Assembly: GCA_003254905.1 (NCBI GenBank)
Contig: QANU01029705.1
Coordinates: forward strand, 1-64,000
Direction of reading: 5' to 3'
Source of the DNA: Nissolia schottii
Lineage: Eukaryota > Streptophyta > Magnoliopsida > Fabales > Fabaceae
Length of the DNA: 64,000 nt
Shown here: piece after piece, positions 23,770 to 36,542 of the stretch
Position numbering within the stretch: position 1 is the stretch's first letter
How the letters are laid out: each line of letters opens with the position of its first letter
Translations under genes and position numbers: made by a program
The notes under the pieces: model-generated
What the model saw: only the letters and a program-made list of their open reading frames with translations
Told to the model about the DNA's origin: nothing
Database searches by the model: none

Positions 23770-24411
23770 ATGACCAACCTCTTCTCCAAGCACCTTCACC
23801 TCTGCTTCTTCAACAAGCAGCTCAAACACCCCACCATCCTCTCCCAACCCGTGTCATCACCACCTTCTACTCCCACCACCACCACCTTCCACTTCAACGC
23901 CACCTACTCCCTCTACGACGCCGCCACCACCTCCTCCTCCGCTCTCTCAACCTCAGACTACTTCTCCTCCTCCTCCGACTCCGACTCCGTCAACTCCCCG
24001 CCCGACTTCGCCTCCGTCTTCGCCTCCCAGCGCTTCTTCTTCTCCTCCCCCGGCACCTCCAACTCCATCATAGAATCCCCTGACACGCGCCCCTCCAAAA
24101 ACACAGAAATGGTGCCAATCAGCGGCGGATTGAAGGTTCGCAAGTACTCTGTCAACCCTTACATAGATTTCCTGCATTCAATGCAGGAGATGATCCATTC
24201 CCGCCACCAACTGCTCGACGTTGCAAGAGACTGGGACTACCTCCACGAGCTCCTCTTATCCTACCTCGCTCTCAATCCATCACACACTCACAAGTACATT
24301 GTTCGCGCCTTCACCGATCTTGTGGTGGATCTTCTCTCATCGCCGCCACCGCTGCCGGTGGCCAAGCACAACAACCGAAGGCTTTGTGGTTTCTCAGGGA
24401 AGTTGGTGTAA
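23770..24411 (+). CDS. OVATE family protein (OFP), transcriptional repressor
   Basis: The single-exon gene encodes 213 residues. The N-terminus (MTNLFSKHLHLCFF) and a Ser/Thr/Pro-rich middle (SSSALSTSDYFSSSSDSDS) precede the C-terminal OVATE domain (DUF623) at about residues 130-200. Its key stretches are NPYIDFLHSMQEMI, RDWDYLHELLLSYLALNP and HKYIVRAFTDLVVDLL. OFPs are plant-specific nuclear repressors that bind TALE homeodomain and TRM proteins and affect organ shape and secondary wall growth. The subgroup looks like OFP12/13/16, but I cannot fix it. The frame stays open upstream to 23608. I chose the ATG at 23770 because it follows a TATATAA box (23716-23722) and a leader-like tract and begins the family-like N-terminus. 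The short length fits that subgroup. Confidence 0.88.
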   Translation: MTNLFSKHLHLCFFNKQLKHPTILSQPVSSPPSTPTTTTFHFNATYSLYDAATTSSSALSTSDYFSSSSDSDSVNSPPDFASVFASQRFFFSSPGTSNSIIESPDTRPSKNTEMVPISGGLKVRKYSVNPYIDFLHSMQEMIHSRHQLLDVARDWDYLHELLLSYLALNPSHTHKYIVRAFTDLVVDLLSSPPPLPVAKHNNRRLCGFSGKLV

Positions 24412-27400
24412 ATTGCTTCATGAGTCATCAATTAACCTGGAATTTTTAATTTAATCATATTGGTGCTGATTACTTGTTTAACCTCTTTTTTTTTTTATCT
24501 TATTACGAGAAGAAAGGATTGGCGGTTGTGTGGTCCTTTTTACTATTTTATTTTATTGAGGGATGATCGAAGTGTTCAGAATACCAAGGAGGCGTGTGTT
24601 TGTGGAAGAGAGACGTTGGAGTCTCGATGCTGTTTTTATAATATATAATAGAGTAATTGATGATGATGCTTTCGGTTCCTACTTTGTTAATGTAAAAATA
24701 CAACTCTTTATCTGGGTTTCTTCTTTCTTCTTCTTCTATTTTTTTCTTCTTTTTTTTCAGAAAGGAAATAATAAATAAAAGAGAAGGAAAAACAGGGTGT
24801 TGTGATTTTGTTTGGAATTATTATTGTTAAGGAGTTGATGATGGAGACAGTGGGTGACATGCAGAAGTGGTTTATTGTCCTTGTGTTGGTTGTTGTTGTT
24901 GTTGTTGTTGTGTATGTGTGTGTGTGGTCCTGTAAGATGGTAATCGAAGGAGGAGGAAGTGAGTTCTCGCTCACTCGCTTACACCCTCCACAAATGTAAC
25001 AAGTTTCACTTTTTAATATATAAAGGAGAAAAGGTTTTACTTTCTATTTTAAATAAAAATAAATTATTTCAAGTGATAATTTTACTTTAAAAGATAAAAT
25101 AAATACTTTTATCATTAAATCTTAAACATGAGTTTCATTACTTATTTAAATAATTTAATAATAAAAATACTCATGATTTTTTCAAATAAAAATTTTACCT
25201 TAAATTTTTTTTCTAACTTCAAATAGTGATATTTATCTTTTTATCCTCTAAAATAAAATTCGATGTAAATTCCACGAATAACTAGCATGTGGCTTTGTTT
25301 TACTCTATATGTGGTACAGTACCATGTTAACCCTTTAGTTTGTCTATCCACAAGCATGCCCTCAAACAAGTTAGTTAATTTGGTCAATAGCCCAACACTC
25401 AAGAAGATAAAGGAGCTTTTTGGTTAGCAAAGGAAGGGATTTCTGTTGTACACTAACCAAAAGTGAATGTGAATTTGGGCATTGTGCTTGGTTATAATCT
25501 TATAGAGACTAGGATAGACCTCAATTTTTTTTTTGGGGTGGGGGGAGAGTGGGGTTGTATTGATCAAGGGAAAAGGGGGCCATATAAAGGTTAATGGTAG
25601 GGAGAACAAAAGAATTTAGGGATTAATTAATTTTGGGAGGTGCAGTTGATATTGCTGGTTGCAGGACTTCCTTTTTCCTCTTTTTATTTGTTTGTTTTGT
25701 TTAACTTTTTTTAAATTCTCTGTTCCATGACAAAGGAGCGCGTAGATCAATTAATAGGGCTATTTTAACTAGTGATATTAAGTTTGAGTGCTTGTTATGG
25801 ATCTATGTTAAAATTAAAAAAAAAAAAAATTATCACTCAAATAGAACTGTCTTAATAAAATAAAACTAAAAGAGGATACTTGTGATTTCAAGAAGAAAAA
25901 AGAAAAACTTCTCTACTACTCCATGAAAAATAATGCACTAAAAGCAGGAACAAGTACAACAAAACCAATCAAGGACAAGGGAGATAGTAATCATGACAAG
26001 TGACAACAAAAAACATAACTAGATAAGATTCTTTAGAAGTTTGCCAATAATCAATAAGCTATCAAGGAACAGTGCTTAGCGAATAATTGGCCAAAGAAAG
26101 AAACAAAAGCTTGCTGTTGAATTAATGTCCCAGGCTCAGGCCTCAGACCCAGAGTCCTCTTCACAGCTTCAGTTTCTTCCCTCTTGATTGCATATGCACC
26201 TCATGCAGCTTTGAATGCCACTTCTTCCTATTAATGCAAATGGCAAACTGAAATTGAGTTCAACGGAAGTATGAGTCAAATGAGCTCTATTTTTATTTGT
26301 TTGCTTCTGTGTCATTTTCTGCTTTTGCCAATTAGATTACATTCATTTTTAACACAGTTCCTTTTGAAATTTGGATAATCTTACCATCAAAATTAAAGTT
26401 TCAGGGTCCAAAATCCCCAACTGGTCTAGAAAATGCTTAGTAAAAGCCAGGAGCTACTGTTGAAGAACTCAAAATTTGCATTGGGGGATAAAAAGGGCTT
26501 GGATGTCACTACTAATTATCAATTAGAATAAACATTTTTAGCTTACTCATTATTGCTCTTTATTTTATATTTGACCTGTAGCGGAGACCATGGGACAAAC
26601 CAAGAGGATCCAAAGAGAGTGCTTCAACAACTACGGCAAAAGAAGGGATGCTCTTATTGATTTATGCTATAGTAGTTTTAATTATAGATTAACTAAAGGT
26701 AGTTGGTTTAGGTAAGCTTATACTACCAGACTATTTGTCTTCAAGTGCATGCACCATTATTATATGTCAATTGGACAACAGTATGCCACATATCTTAGGG
26801 TGGGGTTGGAGGAGGCTAATAGTCCTACACGAGTATATCCTTAGCTACTTCCATACTTCTCATTTCACTGGGCTCATCTAATCGATCTTCTATTCTCCTT
26901 TTTAAAGTTGATTTTTAGGTGTTTGATCTATAATTATTTCAACGCTCTATTAAGTTTGCCTAGTGTCTTGACTACGGACTAGGAACGGGTCGATTTTCAT
27001 TTAAAAAAAAAGAGAAAGTAAATAATACAACTACATATTTTACAAATGGCTAGGATTCTGGGACAAACCTTGATGCACAAGATTCTGGCGCTATTATCCT
27101 TGTTTAAGTACATATAGGAACAAGGTGATATATCTAATATATTTTTTTGCTTATATCCCTTTAGCTGTGGAACTAATCCCCATTCAAATGTTAAGTTTGC
27201 ACGGGCACAAGATGCATGTTTCCTGTGAGTTTTAAACCCCTAATACTACTGCCGGTAAAGCTCACACGAAACTCTATTTTTGTTGTTACTAGTTGCATTG
27301 CTTGTTAGAATCTTTTTTTTGTTACATGACTAGGATATGTATCGGTCCGAGTCCGATGATTAATCTATTAGCTTGTTTGTAAGTACCTCTAAAGATAGAA

Positions 27401-27732
27401 CAATTGGCCCGAAGATTTAAGGTTGTTCCATAATCAAAATCATAGATCGAATCCCTGATATTTAATTAAAGGAGGATGAATCCCTTCTGCTCAATCATAA
27501 CCCGTGTTTTTTTTTTCTTTTTTTCTTTTTCAATTATTCAAATTCCGATTCCTTTGGCATGGGTAAAGGAGAAGCATTATTTTGTCTTTTATTGTGGTAG
27601 AACGTGAGTTTGAACTTAAAATCCTGTATAAGCAAACCACTTTACGTTATTCAAAATTAACCTAAGCTCAGGAAGCACTAATTCCATTAACAAATGTTAA
27701 CTTATATTTTGGATTCTACTTTTGTTTGATGA
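24412..27732. other. 3' region of the OFP gene and intergenic DNA, no gene supported
   Basis: AT-rich, with a (TTG)n run at about 24886-24911. A slightly less AT-rich patch at 26120-26240 could be read on - as a short exon-like segment after an AG (KKWHSKLHEVHMQSRGKK), but nothing around it completes a gene. Confidence 0.45.
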
Positions 27733-27949
27733 NNNNNNNNNNNNNNNNNNNNNNNNNNNNNNNNNNNNNNNNNNNNNNNNNNNNNNNNNNNNNNNNNNNN
27801 NNNNNNNNNNNNNNNNNNNNNNNNNNNNNNNNNNNNNNNNNNNNNNNNNNNNNNNNNNNNNNNNNNNNNNNNNNNNNNNNNNNNNNNNNNNNNNNNNNNN
27901 NNNNNNNNNNNNNNNNNNNNNNNNNNNNNNNNNNNNNNNNNNNNNNNNN
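27733..27949. other. Assembly gap (217 N)
   Basis: A run of N, flanked on the right by a poly-A stretch. The true length and content are unknown. Confidence 1.
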
Positions 27950-29394
27950 AAAAAAAAAGAAAGCACTGACGTTTAAGTTTGGGCTGGATTTGACGCCGGG
28001 TGACCCCTCCAATAATTGAAAATCATGGCAATAATATAAATGGTGCACATGGAGAAAAACAAATAAGCCCAATTATGAGGCTAGATTTGCTCGTCTGAAT
28101 CAATTCAAAACTGATTTTCTGGACATCTATTGAAATCTAGATGTGGATCCCTTCGCATACTCTCTTCAAAGCCTTGTTTAGTAATTACACATATTGGAGT
28201 AAGTAAAATAAGAAATAATTAGTTGAAACGACAAAATTGACAAATCCAAGGTTGTGATAATATTACAAAAATTTCATAATTTTAAAAATATTTAAAAGTA
28301 TTTCATATTTTAATATTAGCATGCATGTTGGGAAGATTTGGGTTGGTCTCTGGTGGCCAATGAGACGTTCTTAATTTGTCAATTTCCTTTCTAATACAGC
28401 AACGCATCTGTCCAAGCTCTGTTATTTTCTGACCACTACTTATCAAACAGCAAGATGGGAAGTGGCAAAAGCACTATTGTTGTTTCTTGATAAATATCTT
28501 GCTTTGTGTCTTATGACCTTGGGAATGAGTGCGCTCTCTTATGTCCGTTTGAACAGCATTTTCTTCTATATAGTTGGGACTACGCATACATATAGACTTA
28601 TAGGCACTGTTTCCTGTTTGCATGCATAAGGACAACAACGTATAATATATTGCATGCTTCATTCCATGCTTTATTTTGTTATTACTTCATTTTTTTATTT
28701 GCTTATGGTTTTGTCGTCTTTCAAAACTTGTTTTGTTTTTTTGGTATTACAAAGCTTGTTTAAAATAATATGTAATAATTTTGTAGTGACATATCTAAAT
28801 AAAAGTCTAATAAGTTTATCAATTGTAATGTATAGTAGTATAGCTTGAATGATATACAGCTATATTTGTGAATTGTTTGTTTATTGATTGATTTGCCTTG
28901 AAAGAAAGCTTTTATAAACTTCCAATGTTAGGTATGGTTGACAGATGTTTTTAATAATGGTTTTGATTAGTTAAACGATTTCAACCTTAGGATCTAGTAT
29001 ATGTTTTTCCTTCCCCCATTCTGATTGTAAGATGAAGTTGTTGATGATCGATCATTGATATCCCAAAGACAAGTCACTTCAATCTTTCAAACATGACACT
29101 GAATGCATGGACACTGTATATTATTGATCCATCTTATAGTCATTGCCTTCCAGAAACTGTTAGGGCCACGACTTTTTTTTATTCGTAAAAGATAAGCTAA
29201 GAGTCATGTTAGGCTAACAATTCAAATTACAAGTGTGGGAAAACCATTTTTTTTTTTACAAAGGTGTGAGATTCATTCCATAATAGTTCTGCTATGATAG
29301 ATTTTATAACTTTGTGAGAAAAATTATTTGTATCAATTTAAGTTGCCAAATTATCATCTTTTAATATGAATTTACAAAATTTAAAGATATCACG
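27950..29394. other. AT-rich intergenic region, no gene supported
   Basis: No recognisable coding region or RNA gene lies between the gap and the retroelement. Confidence 0.5.
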
Positions 29395-32300
29395 TGTTAG
29401 GTCGTTTTTGGGACCCAACAGTCAAGAACAAATAAAAAGGATTGGATAAGTAAAATAGGATATTATTGAATAAAAATCAAGAGGTCGATTCCTTTTCAAG
29501 GGTTAATTCTTGTTACGGGCTAAAAATCGGGTCCGAGAGCTCTAGCCCTCTAAGAGGGAGAGGAGCTCACGTTCTCTAAAGACCCAAAGGGTCTAACCCA
29601 CTAAGGAGCAGAAGAGGCTCTCCACTTGGTCGGATCGGCCCAAAGAGAGAAGCTTCATGGCGCTTAGAGGAGGAGAAGGTCGTAAGCCCAAAGACTCCGA
29701 ACTCGGTCCGGTCCAGCAAGGCCAAGAGGAGGTAGCGGCAACCTCTCCTCCCCAGTCTGCAACCAACTTCCTGGATAAACGAGAAAAGATAAATCGGGGA
29801 GCGGATAAGTAAACCCCCCCGCTTTATCTCTATCTTACTTCTATCTTTGTACTCTAAGCTCATCTATAAAAGCACACGACACCTCGGGTCACCAGGTACC
29901 TCTCATTCTCTTCTAGAGATCTCTCCTAATCCCTGTGCTTACTTGAGCGTCGGAGTAACTTTGTAGGTACACCCCGCCGCCGCACTCTCTCCGAAAGGAA
30001 CCTGCTTGAAACTTTCGTCCGAGCCTCCGAACCCGCTTGGAGCTTTCGTCCAGGCCTTTGAACCCGCTTGGAGCTTTCGCCCCCAGCCTTTGAGCTTCCG
30101 TCAAGGCGCCTTCCTCACTCGTTCAGGTAACCTCGTACCCTTTATGAATTACTTGCGAACAATTCCCTTAATAACTCAATAACAAATTCACACCATAATC
30201 TAAGGAGGATACTCCTATTTATAACTATTTATAATAGTTTTTATTGCTAATTTAACTCCTAAATGCCATTAAGATAATAACTAGATAAATGCTAACAATT
30301 AAAAATAAACTAATAAAGATAAAAAGGATAAATTAACTAGGCAACTTCCTTATCCTTCCGATTCCGCCTAGAATAAACTTTCCATGTTAAGGGCTTATCT
30401 TTTATCCTAACAATACTCCCCTCCAAAGCCTAAACCTTGTCCTCAAGGTTGAATTCAAGAAACTGCTCCTAAATCACGATTAAGTCCTCCCAAGTCGCCT
30501 CCTCTGCGGATTTGTCATGCCACTGAATCAGAATCTGATGCTTCACGCCATCTGGTCCCTACACTTCTTGCAATTTCAAAGCTTAAGTGGGAACATATAA
30601 TTCAGGATCATGTTCCAAATTCGAGGGTAACTCAGCCTGCACTGGATGGTTGCCGATAGCCTTCTTCAATTGGGACACGTGGAAAATTGGATGTATACGG
30701 GCTGCAGGAGGAAGCTGAAGCTGGAAAGCTACAAACCCAATTTGGAAAGATACCAAATAAGGACCATAAAATCTGGCCGCTAATTTAGGATGCAGCCAGG
30801 AAGGCATAGAACCTTGGCGATGCGGTCGAATTTTCAGATAAACCCATTCTCCTACCTGAATGTTATGAGGACGGCAATGAGCATTAGCATAACGGACCAT
30901 AAGGTTTTGTGCCCTCTCTAGGTGATGCCTCAATTGCTTTAATGCCTCATCCCTAGTCAATAGATCTTGTGCCACTGCTTCTACTAAGGTTTTCCCAGGA
31001 ATAAACCTCATGATAGTAGGAGAAGGCCGACCATAGACCAGCTCAAACGGAGTACTTTGGGCAGGAGAGTGGAAACTGGTGTTGTACCAATATTCCGCCC
31101 AAGGAATGAAATCGACCCATGTTTTGGGTTGCTCAGAACTAAAACACCGCAAATATGTCTCTACGGTGCGATTCAAAACCTCTGTTTGACCATCGGTCTC
31201 TGGGTGATAGGTTGTACTCATCTTCAACTTTGTGCCCTGTAAGGTGAAAAGCTCTTGCCAAAATTTGCTCAAAAAGGTTGGATCTCGATCACTGACGATA
31301 GAAATAGGAATGCCATGCAACCGAACCACCTCCCGTGTAAAAACTTCCGCAATAGAGTGGGCAGAATAGGGGTGCTTAATGAGAATGAAGTGGGCATATT
31401 TGCTGAGTCTATCAATCACAACTAATAAAGCGTCATACCCTTTGGATTTCGGAAGCCCGATAATGAAGTCCATACTGATTTCTTCCCAAATTGCATTAGG
31501 AATCGGTAATGGCTGAAGCAAACCTATAGGAGAAGCTACTTGATATTTGTTGATCCTTGGGTGGAAAACGCGAAGGAAAAGACCCCCTTGGCCCAACAGA
31601 ACGCCCCTGTGTAAGACGGAACTCGCCATTAACATCCCGGACAAGTTCCATGGCGTGTAACACCTCTCTAGGACAAGAAACACGGACCTTGCAGCGAATT
31701 TCCGATTTCAGGCTTCCCATAAAATAACCCAACATCTGTTCCTCAGAAGGATTTAAGACTTGAGCAGCTAAGGCCTCAAAGTCCCGAAGGTATGCATCCA
31801 CAGTACTTACCTATGCAAGTGTTTTCAGACGCTCGAAAATGTTACCTTTGCAACCTTCACCAAAGCGCTTAATCAACAATGGGATCAATGAATTCCACGA
31901 AAGAGATGGAGTGTGACTTCTCCACCCATTGATGGCTTCTCTGCCCATGCTAATGAAAGCCAATTGCATCTTCTCGCTCTCCTGAACACGGTGTACCTCG
32001 ATGAATTTTTGAGCACGCGCGACCCAAGATATAGGTTCCACCCCGTGGAACATTGGAAGTTCCACCTTCTTGGTCCACGATCGTGGCTCCAGAAGGCCCT
32101 CGGTTTTGGACAGGTGAACAAAGTTGTCAGACGTGGGATGTTCGAGGCCTTCCATCCGTTGCAGGACTTCGGTGATCAAACGTTTGACCTATGTCATCTC
32201 TCCTTTGAGGCCTGTCATCTCGGCTTCAATTGAGACCTTCCAAGTGTCCATTAAAGGGCAATCAGAGAAGAACATCAGGAGCGGAAGATGAAAGGATGCG

Positions 32301-32643
32301 AATTGGACGTACACCAGAGAAGGAGAAAAAAGTGCAGACTGGACTGCACCGATAGTGACGGCGGCGGCGGTGCGGTGGGCAACGACGCAACGGTGGAAGA
32401 ACGCGAATAGAATGCAACCCGTGAAGGAAAAAAAATGCGAACGCAAACAGAGAAGGAAGTCGGGAAGTGGACTGCACGACGACGGGCGGCGCGCGCGGTG
32501 GGTAGTGGTGCTGTGGGCGGCGGCGGCTGGCATTCGATAGGTCGGACCAATTTGTTAGGTCATTTTTGGGACCCAATAGTTAATAACAAATAATAAGTAT
32601 TGGATAAATAAAATATGATATTATTGAATAAAAATCAAGAAGC
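29395..32643 (-). mobile_element. Ty3/gypsy chromovirus-type LTR retroelement, broken (fossil)
   Basis: The element runs on the - strand. The left LTR (its 3' LTR) spans 29395-30412 with inverted ends TGTTAGG...CCTAACA. Just inside it is a purine-rich tract (complement of 30413-30425). Parts recognised are a chromodomain-like tail (about 30430-30580), an integrase-like region (30583 to about 31500) with HPISIVSDRD-type and HPETDGQTE motifs, and a gag-like region (about 31500-32179). The other LTR is recognisable at 32553-32643. The element is clearly broken and non-autonomous, with several breaks. The two LTR starts show clear differences over about 90 bases, so insertion is probably at least a few million years old. 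A second LTR sits inside the left LTR (separate entry). Confidence 0.85.
29511..30125 (+). mobile_element. Nested solo-like LTR of another Ty3/gypsy family, probably Tat/Ogre-like (fossil)
   Basis: Inside the left LTR of the chromovirus a second LTR-like block begins TGTTACGGGCTAAAAATCGG and appears to end near TCGTTCA at 30125. It has a TATA-like CTATAAAAG (about 29865), then GAGCGTCGGAGTAACTTTG, a signature I associate with Tat-type gypsy LTRs. Near its end are three direct repeats of 31 bases (about 29998-30090; GAACC(C/T)GCTTG units). It lies on +, opposite to its host element. No internal coding part was seen, so it looks like a solo LTR. No clear target-site duplication was found, and the right limit is approximate. 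Confidence 0.55.
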
Positions 32644-33105
32644 TGAAGAGGGAGAAGATGAGACGAGCGGAGGGAGAGGAAACCAAGGAGGCGGAAAAGG
32701 GAGAAGATGCTGAGGCGAGGGTGAGGCGAGCAGAACTGCGGAGGTAAGGAGGCGGAGGCGGAAGCGGAGGCATATCTGAGGCGGAAGAGGGAGGCAAGCG
32801 GAGGTGAGGAGGCGGAGGGCAGATCGAGGAAGGTGAGGAGGAGTGGAGGCTCGTGTCTGTGAAGAGGAAAGGAAGAGGAAATGATAAGGGAGGCTGTGAG
32901 TATGGGTATATAATATAATAATAATAGTAATAAAATATATGTGGTCGGGTAGGTGGGTCGGGTCGGATCCAAGACTTTGAATCCGAGACTCGACCCATAT
33001 AACATAACAAGTTCGTTGGGTCTGACCTGCCGTACCCGACCCGAACGGGTCGGATTTGGCGGGTCGGCGGGTTAAATACAACCCGCGTTCACCCCTAACA
33101 CACAC
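32644..33105. repeat. GA-rich block and hAT-like end with GGGTCGGGTC repeats
   Basis: 32644-32880 is strongly purine-biased (GAGGCGGAGG-like units). 32940-33105 holds many CCCGACCC/GGGTCGG motifs in both directions and, read on -, starts TTAGGGGTGAACGCGGGTTG, a form typical of hAT transposon ends. No transposase and no opposite terminus were identified. The block interrupts the recognisable right LTR of the chromovirus fossil. Confidence 0.4.
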
Positions 33106-33745
33106 ACTTGGGTCATAGGCAAAGTAGGAGTGACCTGAAAAAGAATCACTTGTCTTATAGTGTTTGATAATGTACTGCTTGTGGGCCAAAAAGATATTTC
33201 TATTACTTATTGTGAGCTATCGAAAGAATATGCGTGACAAATTATTTGATGAAAATATAATGAAAAATAAAAAAATTGAAATATGTTCGGAGTTGTGTTT
33301 TCTGGGGTCAAAAGGTATCTAAAAGCCCAATGTGCTAACCTTTCAGGACGATCCTGAGCCCCGGGGATACACTTCAACATGGCCCATTAACATAAAGCCG
33401 TTAAATTTCTGACTTGATTTCTCCTTTGGTGTAGTAGAGTACTCCTCTTCTTTTTGGTCTAGGCTATGTCATGGAGGGAAGAGGCTTCAATCAAACTAGT
33501 CTCTTATTTAGATATTTAAAAAAGTTTAATGAAATATAAAAAGAATAATTTATGACCAAAACCCTAAATTAAAGGGTCACAAGCCGTTTTCATTCTCACT
33601 CACGTCTAAGATCTCTCAACAGACAGAACAATTGGCCATGCGATACAAAGGCATGGAACCAAGATTATACTTTACGGATGAGCGTCTAAACCAATTTTGC
33701 ATATAAATTTGAAGCATGCTACTTGTACCGTCAAAAACATGACAA
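33106..33745. other. Upstream region of the PPR gene
   Basis: AT-rich with no other gene. It should contain the PPR gene promoter. No distinctive motif was seen. Confidence 0.5.
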
Positions 33746-33793
33746 ATGATGGACATATTAGAGAGATGCAGACATCAAAAGACAATGACGGAC

Positions 33794-36020
33794 ATGCATC
33801 CTCCAAGTCCAAACCTGCTCGGAAGCTTGCTGGAGTCAGCAGTCTCAACACATTGCCCCCTCCTTGGTCGTGCCGTCCATGCCCACATCCTCAAGACCCA
33901 CGACACCCCTCTCCCTTCCTTCCTCTCCAACCACCTCGTCAACATGTACTCCAAACTCGACCACCTCACCTCCGCCCAACGCGTCCTCTCCCTCGCCCAA
34001 CCCCGCACCGTCGTCACCTGGACCTCCCTCATCTCCGGCTGCGTTCACAACCGCCGTTTCGCAGCCGCCCTCCTCCACTTCTCTAACATGCGCCGCGAGT
34101 GCGTTCCCCCCAACGACTTCACCTTCCCCTGTGCCTTTAAGGCCTCGTCCTCGCTGCAGATGCCCGTCACCGGGAAACAAGTTCACGCGCTTGCGCTGAA
34201 GGGTGGCCAGATATACGATGTCTTTGTTGGGTGCAGTGCCTTCGACATGTACAGCAAAACCGGCCTCCGTGTTGACGCTCGCAAGGTGTTCGATGAAATG
34301 CCTCACAGAAACTCGGCCACCTGGAATGCTTACATTTCTAATTCGGTGCTTGATGGAAGGTCCGTGGATGCAGTTGTTGCGTTCAAGGAGTTTCTTTGTG
34401 TGAATGGCGCGCCGAATGCCATCACGTTTTGTGCGTTTCTCAACGCGTGCTCTGACGCATCCAATTTGGAGCTCGGGCGTCAGTTGCATGCCTTTGTGAT
34501 TCGTGGTGGATACAGGGAGGATGTTTCTGTGTTGAATGGGCTTGTTGATTTCTATGGAAAATGTGGGGACATCATGTCTTCTGAGATGGTTTTTAGTAGA
34601 ATTCGTTGGAGGAATGTTGTTTCCTGGTGCTCCATGATTGCTGCTCTTGTGCAAAACCATGAGGAAGAGAGGGCTTGTGTGGTCTTTCTGCGGGCGAGGA
34701 AAGAGGGAGTTGAGCTGACGGATTTCATGATGTCAAGCGTGCTCAGCGCTTGTGCTGAGCTTGGAGGGTTTGAATTGGGTAGGTCAGTGCACACTGTTGC
34801 TGTCAAAGCATGTGTCGAGGAGAATATATTTGTTGGGAGTGCACTTGTTGATTTGTATGGAAAAAGTGGAAGCATAGAGAATGCGGAGCAAGTCTTCAGT
34901 GAAATGCCTGAGAGGAACCTAGTCACATGGAATGCAATGATTGGTGGATATGCACACCAAGGTGATGTTGACATGGCTTTGGGTCTGTTTGAGGAGATGA
35001 CATCGGGGAATTGTGGTATAGCACCAAGCTATGTGACACTAGTTTCTGTATTATCAGCGTGTAGTAGGGCTGGGGCAGTGGAGAGAGGGATGCAGATATT
35101 TGAGTCGATGAGAGTGAAGTATGGAATTGAACCGGGCGCCGAGCATTATGCATGTGTTGTGGACCTTCTAGGAAGATCTGGTTTGGTAGACCGTGCGTAT
35201 GAAGTTACAAAAAGAATGCCAATTCGTCCCACCATTTCAGTCTGGGGAGCTCTGTTGGGGGCTTGCAGGATGCATGGGAAACCAAAGTTGGGGAAAATTG
35301 CAGCAGAGAAACTATTCGAACTTGATCCTGATGACTCTGGCAATCATGTAGTGTTATCAAACATGCTTGCATCTGCCGGCAGGTAATTATTTAAAACCAT
35401 GTGAACTGATCATTTTATTTGGTAGAAAAACATGTCCTGTTCTAATTAGTGTTGAAGAAAATTCTTCCATTAAAATTGCTTACATATATAACTGCAAGCT
35501 TGAAACTGATAATTTCACTTCCAACTGACTCAACGTTGTAATTGCTTACTGCAGATGGGAAGAAGCCACTCTCGTCAGGAAGGAAATGAAAGATGTTGGT
35601 ATTAAAAAGAATGTAGGTTATAGTTGGATTGCTGTGAAGAACAGAGTTCATCTTTTCCAAGCAAAGGATTGTTCTCATGAAAAGTACTCTGAGATTCAGG
35701 CAATGCTAGCTAAGGTGAGAGTGGAGATGAAGAAAGCCGGGTATGTTCCTGATACCAATTTATCCCTCTTTGATTTAGAAGAAGAAGAAAAGGCTACAGA
35801 AGTTTTGTACCACAGTGAGAAGATTGCTCTTGCTTTTGGCCTTATAGCTCTCCCCCCTGGAGTGCCTATACGGATTACAAAAAACCTTAGGATTTGCGGA
35901 GATTGCCATAGTGCCATTAAGTTCATCTCAGGAATTGTTGGTAGACAAATTATTGTGAGAGACAATAATCGTTTCCATCGCTTTAAGGATGGTTGGTGCT
36001 CTTGTAATGACTATTGGTGA
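33794..36020 (+). CDS. LOI1: PPR protein of the PLS-DYW class, LOI1/MEF11-like organellar RNA editing factor
   Basis: Exon 1 runs to 35382 and exon 2 is 35555-36020. The 172-base intron splits an Arg codon. Reading from 33794 gives 684 residues. PPR repeats fill most of exon 1 (for example [52 protein letters not shown]). The E region ([16 protein letters not shown]) and a complete DYW cytidine-deaminase domain follow, with the [11 protein letters not shown] zinc/active-site motif, [11 protein letters not shown] and terminal CSCNDYW. The whole chain matches my memory of Arabidopsis At4g14850 (LOI1/MEF11), a mitochondrial C-to-U editing factor whose loss gives lovastatin insensitivity. In-frame ATGs at 33746, 33749 and 33785 would add up to 16 residues. 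33794 matches the family start. The first 450 bases are far more C-rich than the rest. It looks intact. Confidence 0.92.
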
Positions 36021-36542
36021 TAGTTTTCCATAATATTTCCTCACAGCATAGTGAATAGAGAAAAAAGGAAATACAAAAAAAATTGTTTTATAATTATGAT
36101 TGAAATTGTAAAAATAGAAAAGAACAGCAAATTGATGCACACGACAGTGGCATATGACAATAATTGATCATACTATTATATTGATTCTATTTCTTCCTCT
36201 AAGAGATGAGAAGCATCTTCAAGTTCAACCCATAGGCCGGCCATATCCACATGGAAGCAAACTGTTCCATATGTTAATTAAGCTGCCGAACTCATTGTGA
36301 ATCTCGAGTCTCTTGGTCTTCGCAAAATAACAAGACCTGGTCATAGGAGCATTAACATGGAACAATAAGCTCAATTCTTGGTTGATTAACAAACACTAAG
36401 TAACCTACGTTGCTGAGTCTTCCAATGAAAGGCACTGGGTAAAGTTTATTCTGTGGGACAATGTTGGTGATGGCGTTGATAACTAGTGGGATTATGCTCG
36501 TTTATGGTTTTTGTGAAGTCACACAAAACTGAGTTCTTGAAG
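36021..36542. other. 3' region of the PPR gene and intergenic DNA
   Basis: AT-rich 3' region, with no further gene recognised before the P450 fragment. Confidence 0.5.

Noticed and set aside
26120-26250. Exon-like segment on - (KKWHSKLHEVHMQSRGKK) after an AG
   Set aside because: No further exons, start or family recognised, so not enough to call a gene.
32262-33189. Several open frames on - rich in P, S and R
   Set aside because: Produced by GA/CT-biased sequence of the retroelement leader and the GA-rich repeat block.
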